Positions 59,033-64,000 of a stretch of DNA of 64,000 nt are shown here, one piece after another. The stretch's first letter is position 1. Each line of letters begins with the position of its first letter. The stretch covers positions 1,798,001 through 1,862,000 of the forward strand of contig JADCRB010000098.1 in NCBI GenBank assembly GCA_021464245.1, read 5' to 3'. Origin of the DNA: Carallia brachiata (taxonomy: Eukaryota > Streptophyta > Magnoliopsida > Malpighiales > Rhizophoraceae). The translations under genes were made by a program, and so were the position numbers. The notes under the pieces were generated by a model. That model saw nothing but the letters and a program-made list of their open reading frames with translations. It made no database searches and was not told the DNA's origin.

Positions 59033-61686
59033 TAACATATATACCAAATTTAGAATCCATAATCATAATTAGTTGTCCTTTGTTGGTTTGTTTGTGTGAT
59101 GGGTTAGTAGAAATAGTCTATAAGATAGAAAGAAGATTATGTAATCAGGTCAACTGAGTTATTGTACACAGCAGAAGATGATGTGGTAATATTTGGATGG
59201 TTGGGATTTGAAACGTTTGGTGAGATCTTTTGATGACTAAAGTAAAGAGGACGTTTTGATTACTTGGTTTGGCTGCGTCAAAACTGATCAGTTGAGTATT
59301 AAAACTTGATTTTTTAGGCTCAGTTGGTGCCTTGCGATTTATTAGTCAATCCATTAATCCAAGAACCAAAATTTCTCATTGCTAAATGCTGACAGAATTG
59401 TATCCTTCCTTGGGTGCTTAGAAAATTGAGGAAATTTGATATGAATGTATATAATTACATTAAAGAAATGTTGTAGTGTAACTGCATCTTCAATTGGGTT
59501 GTTTTTTTTTTTTTTTTTTGATTCATACTTCTTTTAGTTTTTAGCACCACAACTATTAAAGAAATCTAGCTTTTCTTTCGCTGACGACAAATTTAATCCA
59601 CTTTAGAAGCTCCAGGTTGGTTTCGTTTTCCAAGCTAATTACTGACAATTTTGTTGCCCAACGGTTAGCCAAGATCATGTTGATTTTGGTGTTTTTGAAG
59701 CTTCATGCGATTTCTTTTTACGATTATTAAGCTGTGAGAGGTACAGATAACATGAGCAACAGGGCAAACGTAGTACCAGACTACCATCAACTTTTTGAGG
59801 GCTATGTTGCTTTTATGTGAAAAAATAAAAATAAAAAAGGGAGTGAAGCCCATCTGGTGCGGTATGAGTCACTGGTATTATCTTTAATTAAGATTTTAAG
59901 AGAGAGAAGATTTGTCATAATTATTGCTGGTTCATTCTTCGCAATTGGATATAATTAAAAGGAAAATAGCGCAGGAATTCCTTTGGCGCATCAGCGGAAG
60001 AGTTCTTTACTGACAATAGCCTTTACTTAATCACACAAACCGACCACTGGTCTCGGGGTCCTCTGTTAATCAAAGACTAGACAATCTAGAGTGCTTTGTG
60101 GGGTCAAATCCTTCAATAACATTCAAAACATTTGGCTCTATTAGATTTCTTTCTTGTGGGGATAAAGGAGGAAACAATATCCTAAGGGATCTGCATCCAA
60201 GTGTAAAAAATTGAATGATCAACCACCACCAAATCAAATGAACTCACCCTTTGCTTTCGGATCAGTCACGTATATTCTTGAAGTCAATGGAAGGGCCTAC
60301 CCACGATGTGGAGGCATGGTCTTGTAGTATGGTCTTTACATAGAAACCGCGTGGTTTCACGGCATTGAAGTTATGGACATTGGACTCATGTGTGTGTTGG
60401 TGGTGTCTGGGGTCACTGACTCAGACCAATTTCCAATGGAATTTTGACTAGTGTGTTGACTATTAGTTCAAAAGAAAAAGCTGACGTCCATGCCGGCCCA
60501 TACGGCATGGGTGATCCATAACCGACGTCTGACATATTAGTTAATTCTTTTTTATCCATTAGGAAGCTCATACATTGGATAATTCGTGCGAGTGAGAGAC
60601 ACCCAAACTGGCAATTAGGAACAAGCAGTACTAAGTTATGTCGGTATATTCATTGCATTAATAATTGGATTTTAATTACTGAATTAGTTAGCTTAAAAAT
60701 GCTGGATAAATTGATTCTCAATCAAAAGTGCAGTTCTGGAAAGCATCTACATATTTTCAACGAAAATTCATTATTATAATGCAAACACAAGGACAAAGGA
60801 GTGGAAACAAAGTATGGGGAAGAAGCTCACGGGATGAAAGTTGCAGAAAAGGTAACATGTCAGCCCATTTTTGCCTCCTATTGGAAGACAAACAGAAATA
60901 TTATTCCTAAAGCGAAGTGAAATAGGTAATGCCAACATACAGAGGGAATCTGTCAGAAAAAATTAATCTACTGCAAGAAAAAAAAAAAAAGGAACAACAT
61001 TACTCTTACATTGGGCTTAAGAAGATACTGAAAACAGGGGCACTAATCTCAATCAGGCACGAAAAGCCCAATGATGAGAACGACAGAGGGGTCCAAGTCC
61101 AATACAACAATTTCAGTGAATAACGAAGAAGCCGCAAGCCGAATCACCTACCTGCCACTCACATCGCGTGCTATCATGTGGGTTGGGCAACAATATCACT
61201 AATCAATCCAGGACAACACTTATGGAGCATGAACTCCATGAAATGCATAGAAAATTATGGTAGAGAATATCACTAATCAATCCAGGACAACACTTACGAT
61301 TTTACATTTGCCATCCAAATGTAATCATGTAGAGAATATTGATATATCCTGCTAATGAAAATGAAGAAACACGACAGAGTTGCTGATAATCAACACAATA
61401 TTAGCCACTTGCCAAACTATGAGGACTGCTTCTAATCACCAGAACACAAGCACAAAGGCCATCAACAGGGATAGGCATAGCCCACAAAGGCGCACGATGG
61501 TTAGAATCTTCAAATTGCTGGTCGAAAGCAAATTCCAAATTAGACAGGGAAACTCTCCCTTTTCTTGCAGCAGTCGCTTGTTCAAGATACCAATAACCAT
61601 GATCAATTGAAATTGACAGAAACTGGTATGGTTAACTCAAATGAGAAACAAAACTAAGGATAGATTGTTACATCTCATGTTACCAG
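59033..61686. other. Gene-free region with a duplicated 31-bp word
   Basis: No gene recognised in 2.6 kb. The first 200 bp are probably the 3' UTR of the membrane-protein gene. AATATCACTAATCAATCCAG followed by GACAACACTTA occurs twice, at 61191 and 61266. The stretch next to 61687 should include the 3' UTR of IES6. Confidence 0.5.
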
Positions 61687-63391
61687 TTACTTCAGAACAA
61701 CCGCCGCATTTCTCAGAGCCAGATACCTCTGAACATAGTCATTAGGAAGTGATCTTACAAGCTTAAAGACATCGGTATTTGCATATCTAAGCTTCGTTCT
61801 TGGATCAAGGTATGGTGCCTGCAATTGCATATTAACAAAGTTAATGTAAGCATTACATATAGAAAAAAAAAAAAAAAGGTAGGACACATGAAAAATGGGG
61901 TTCATGAGCTATTTTATATCATATTCAACATTGAAGTATCGTTGTATGCATTCCAAACATGAATGATTCTCGTTTGTCAAGCTGCCAAAGATAGACATCA
62001 CAGAGCCAATCACATTCTCAAATACATTACATGCAGCAAACTAGAGAAGTTTTCAGCCTTAAGCAATATTTATCCTTTGGGCTAAACAAGAATAGAAGCA
62101 CAAAAAATTCTGTTTCAACTAGTAAGATGCCCGAGAGTTTCTCGATTTAAAATCCATATCATCACAGCATTCTTCAAGAAATCCAGAAGAGGAGAATAGC
62201 TGAAAAAAATCACAGGGTTAGACGGGAAGACAGATATGGCCCTCAATCCTTTTTTAGTTCCCATCTATGTTAATTTTTAGCTGACAATGTACTGATTCAC
62301 GTATGTAAAGCAATCATCAACTGCCTAAAAGTCCATTCAAAAGTGAGGCTTTGACAAAAAGCTTGTCTTCGGCCTCAAAATGGGGAAAGGATTCATAAGA
62401 AAATGGGTTATGATAATAAAAACAGTATGGAAGGTTCTTTGTTTTTCTGGCTGAGACTCGAAACTGAAAGTATAGAAGCTTTTGAAATCTCTTTAAAATT
62501 CCTATTCAACAGATCATATCGATGTTCTGGAATAAATCTCTCTAAATTTCCTTGCTCTGCATTCTTGCATGGGTACATACTCAAGTAACACAAGAATTGA
62601 ACGTCAAAAAGGTAAACACACCTCAAATCCTGTAATGTCACATAATCTCCTGCACAGGAATATGAAGGGCGGGGACTCAATGTTAACATCTGCAAGAGTA
62701 CCCATAATTGAAAAAACAAAAAAAAAAAGAATGGGGTGTAGGTGAATCAAAAACTTGTTCAGTTAAAAGCTAAAAAAAATAATGATGATAAATTTAAACA
62801 GAAAAATTGATAGAAGTCTTATTACACTTTTAAAAAAATTTTGTCCAATTTTTTATTTAAATTAGTATAAATCTCTTATTTTCTACAATAATAGTATTAT
62901 TTTTTATAACAAAAAATAACAATATCGTTATAAAAAATATATAAAATTTATTGTAATTCAAGCAAAGAAAATTGGACAAAAATTTTCTAGAGCTCTACTT
63001 TTTTCCAACTGATAATGCAGAGTCAATATTTTGTACGGAAATTATGTCAAATCAAATGCATACTGGCAAACCTGAAGACAGAAAACAACTCGAGGATGTA
63101 AATTCAAGAGCAAGAGAACAAATTAAGGGGCTTACCATTCAAATATGTGTTCTGTTGTTATAAGTAAGTTAAGTAAGAAGGAAGAGGAGAATGGAATTAA
63201 AAAATATTTTACGTACAGTTGGGAAGGTCTGGAGGGTAGTTATGGAAATCGTCGGCCTGAAGAATCTGCTTGAGATGTTTCCAATGGCGGCTTCTGGACT
63301 GGCCTTTAGGGTACTTGTCGTACATCTGTATCGTCTTGAAGGGCATGTGTACCGGCAGCACCAGCTCCGATTTCACCACCTCCGCCTCCAT
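61687..63391 (-). CDS. IES6: IES6-like INO80 chromatin-remodelling subunit (YL1_C domain)
   Basis: Nuclear subunit of the INO80 complex, related to yeast Ies6 and human INO80C. Three exons give 124 residues: 63391-63217, 62689-62622, 61818-61687. The protein starts [19 protein letters not shown], continues with [20 protein letters not shown] and [18 protein letters not shown], then the YL1_C core [20 protein letters not shown], and ends in [20 protein letters not shown] and LK. Exon 1 could also start at 63409 (MRRSEI before MEAEVV); the conserved MEAEVV start is preferred. Introns are 527 bp and 803 bp. All joints keep frame. The best Arabidopsis match from memory is At4g38495. Confidence 0.93.
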
Positions 63392-63409
63392 TATCTCTGA
63401 TCTTCTCAC

Positions 63410-64000
63410 TGTTTTCTCTTTGTGATCTATTTACACGTATCACACTTATATTTAGATTATCCAACCAAATACATCGATTCTCGATTATTCCTACCCTAAA
63501 TAGACTCTCAAGAAAATACTATTAGATAGAAACATACAAGAATTTTTGTACGTGCTGCCTGCTGGAAGCGTCTACGAAGAGAGAACCACAGAGGCGAGTG
63601 CAACGCAACACAGAATTTTTTACTTTTATTAGCAGAACGCAAGACTATTAATATTAATAATATTATTGTTATTATTTATTTATTGGCCTGAAAGGACGCC
63701 GACTTCAACTTTGAGAGTGGGGTCTCTCTAACATCCTCTGTTTCTGAGTTTCAAGATTCGATTTCTTGCCGTTGCAGGCTATGCGTGTCCCTCTTTTCCT
63801 ACATTATTGATTCTATATATAGATTACACGCTTGATTTCTTTCAATTACTTTCTTTTCGATTGTTTTAATAAATCATTATATTTATTTTCTTTCTATTGT
63901 TCAGGTTATATTTGGTTGGTAATACCAGATGTTGGACAAAGCTGGCTTTCAACAGAGTATTGAGTTCTGTTTCTCTGTTTGGTATGTCAGAAAATGCTCT
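63410..64000. other. IES6 upstream flank and window edge
   Basis: No coding gene. The first part should contain the IES6 promoter. The last 300 bp on the plus strand show splice-like TTGCAG and TTCAG motifs and might be the leader of a divergent gene beyond the window, but nothing coding can be supported. Confidence 0.4.

Noticed and set aside
1..64000. tRNA, rRNA, CRISPR or bacterial-type operon features
   Set aside because: Nothing of these kinds was seen; introns and transposons show plant nuclear DNA. A tRNAscan run would be decisive for tRNAs.

Overview
The window looks like nuclear DNA of a woody eudicot. It is AT-rich, its genes are split by GT-AG introns, and it carries plant-type transposons (hAT and Mutator-like MITEs, a Helitron, LINE fragments, an LTR-derived inverted repeat). 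X-intrinsic-protein (XIP) aquaporins argue against Brassicaceae and monocots, which lack them. The proteins resemble those of rosid trees; Citrus or a relative is my guess and is not proven here. All product names come from recognising protein motifs, not from database searches.

Layout. 75-5819 (-): first 14 exons of MRL1, a chloroplast PPR protein that stabilises rbcL mRNA; its 3' end lies outside the window. 5820-16417: no host gene, but a dense stack of transposons: two related hAT-like MITEs, a 1.1 kb TIR element holding a CT tract, a third hAT-like element, a LINE RNase H fragment and a 1.77 kb non-autonomous Helitron. 16418-20896 (+): a five-exon EF-hand gene matching SCS, a calcium sensor of SnRK2 kinases. 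21319-22270: two more MITEs. 22558-31620 (-): an XIP aquaporin cluster with two intact three-exon genes and two pseudogenes. 33931-40877 (+): MTA/SAH nucleosidase (MTN), whose last intron holds a nearly 4 kb inverted repeat and whose last exon is frameshifted. 41758-43084 (+): a decayed LAP5-type polyketide synthase. 43798-46887 (-): an intact KDEL-receptor-like gene. 48600-50660: retroelement remnants. 52724-55325 (+): an alkaline/neutral invertase broken by several one- or two-base indels. 58649-59032 (+): a small single-exon membrane protein. 61687-63391 (-): IES6, an INO80 complex subunit.

These are unrelated plant genes, not an operon. From memory, their order combines neighbours of both Arabidopsis MTN paralogues: MRL1, MTN2, LAP5 and invertase near At4g34830-34860, and ERD2-like, MTN1 and SCS near At4g38790-38810. 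The locus may therefore resemble the unduplicated ancestral order.

I found no convincing unknown biological system. The points most worth a second look are the XIP cluster, the inverted repeat inside MTN, the run of indel-broken genes between 40.8 and 55 kb (real decay or assembly error), and several transposons whose ends and target-site duplications can be placed to the base.
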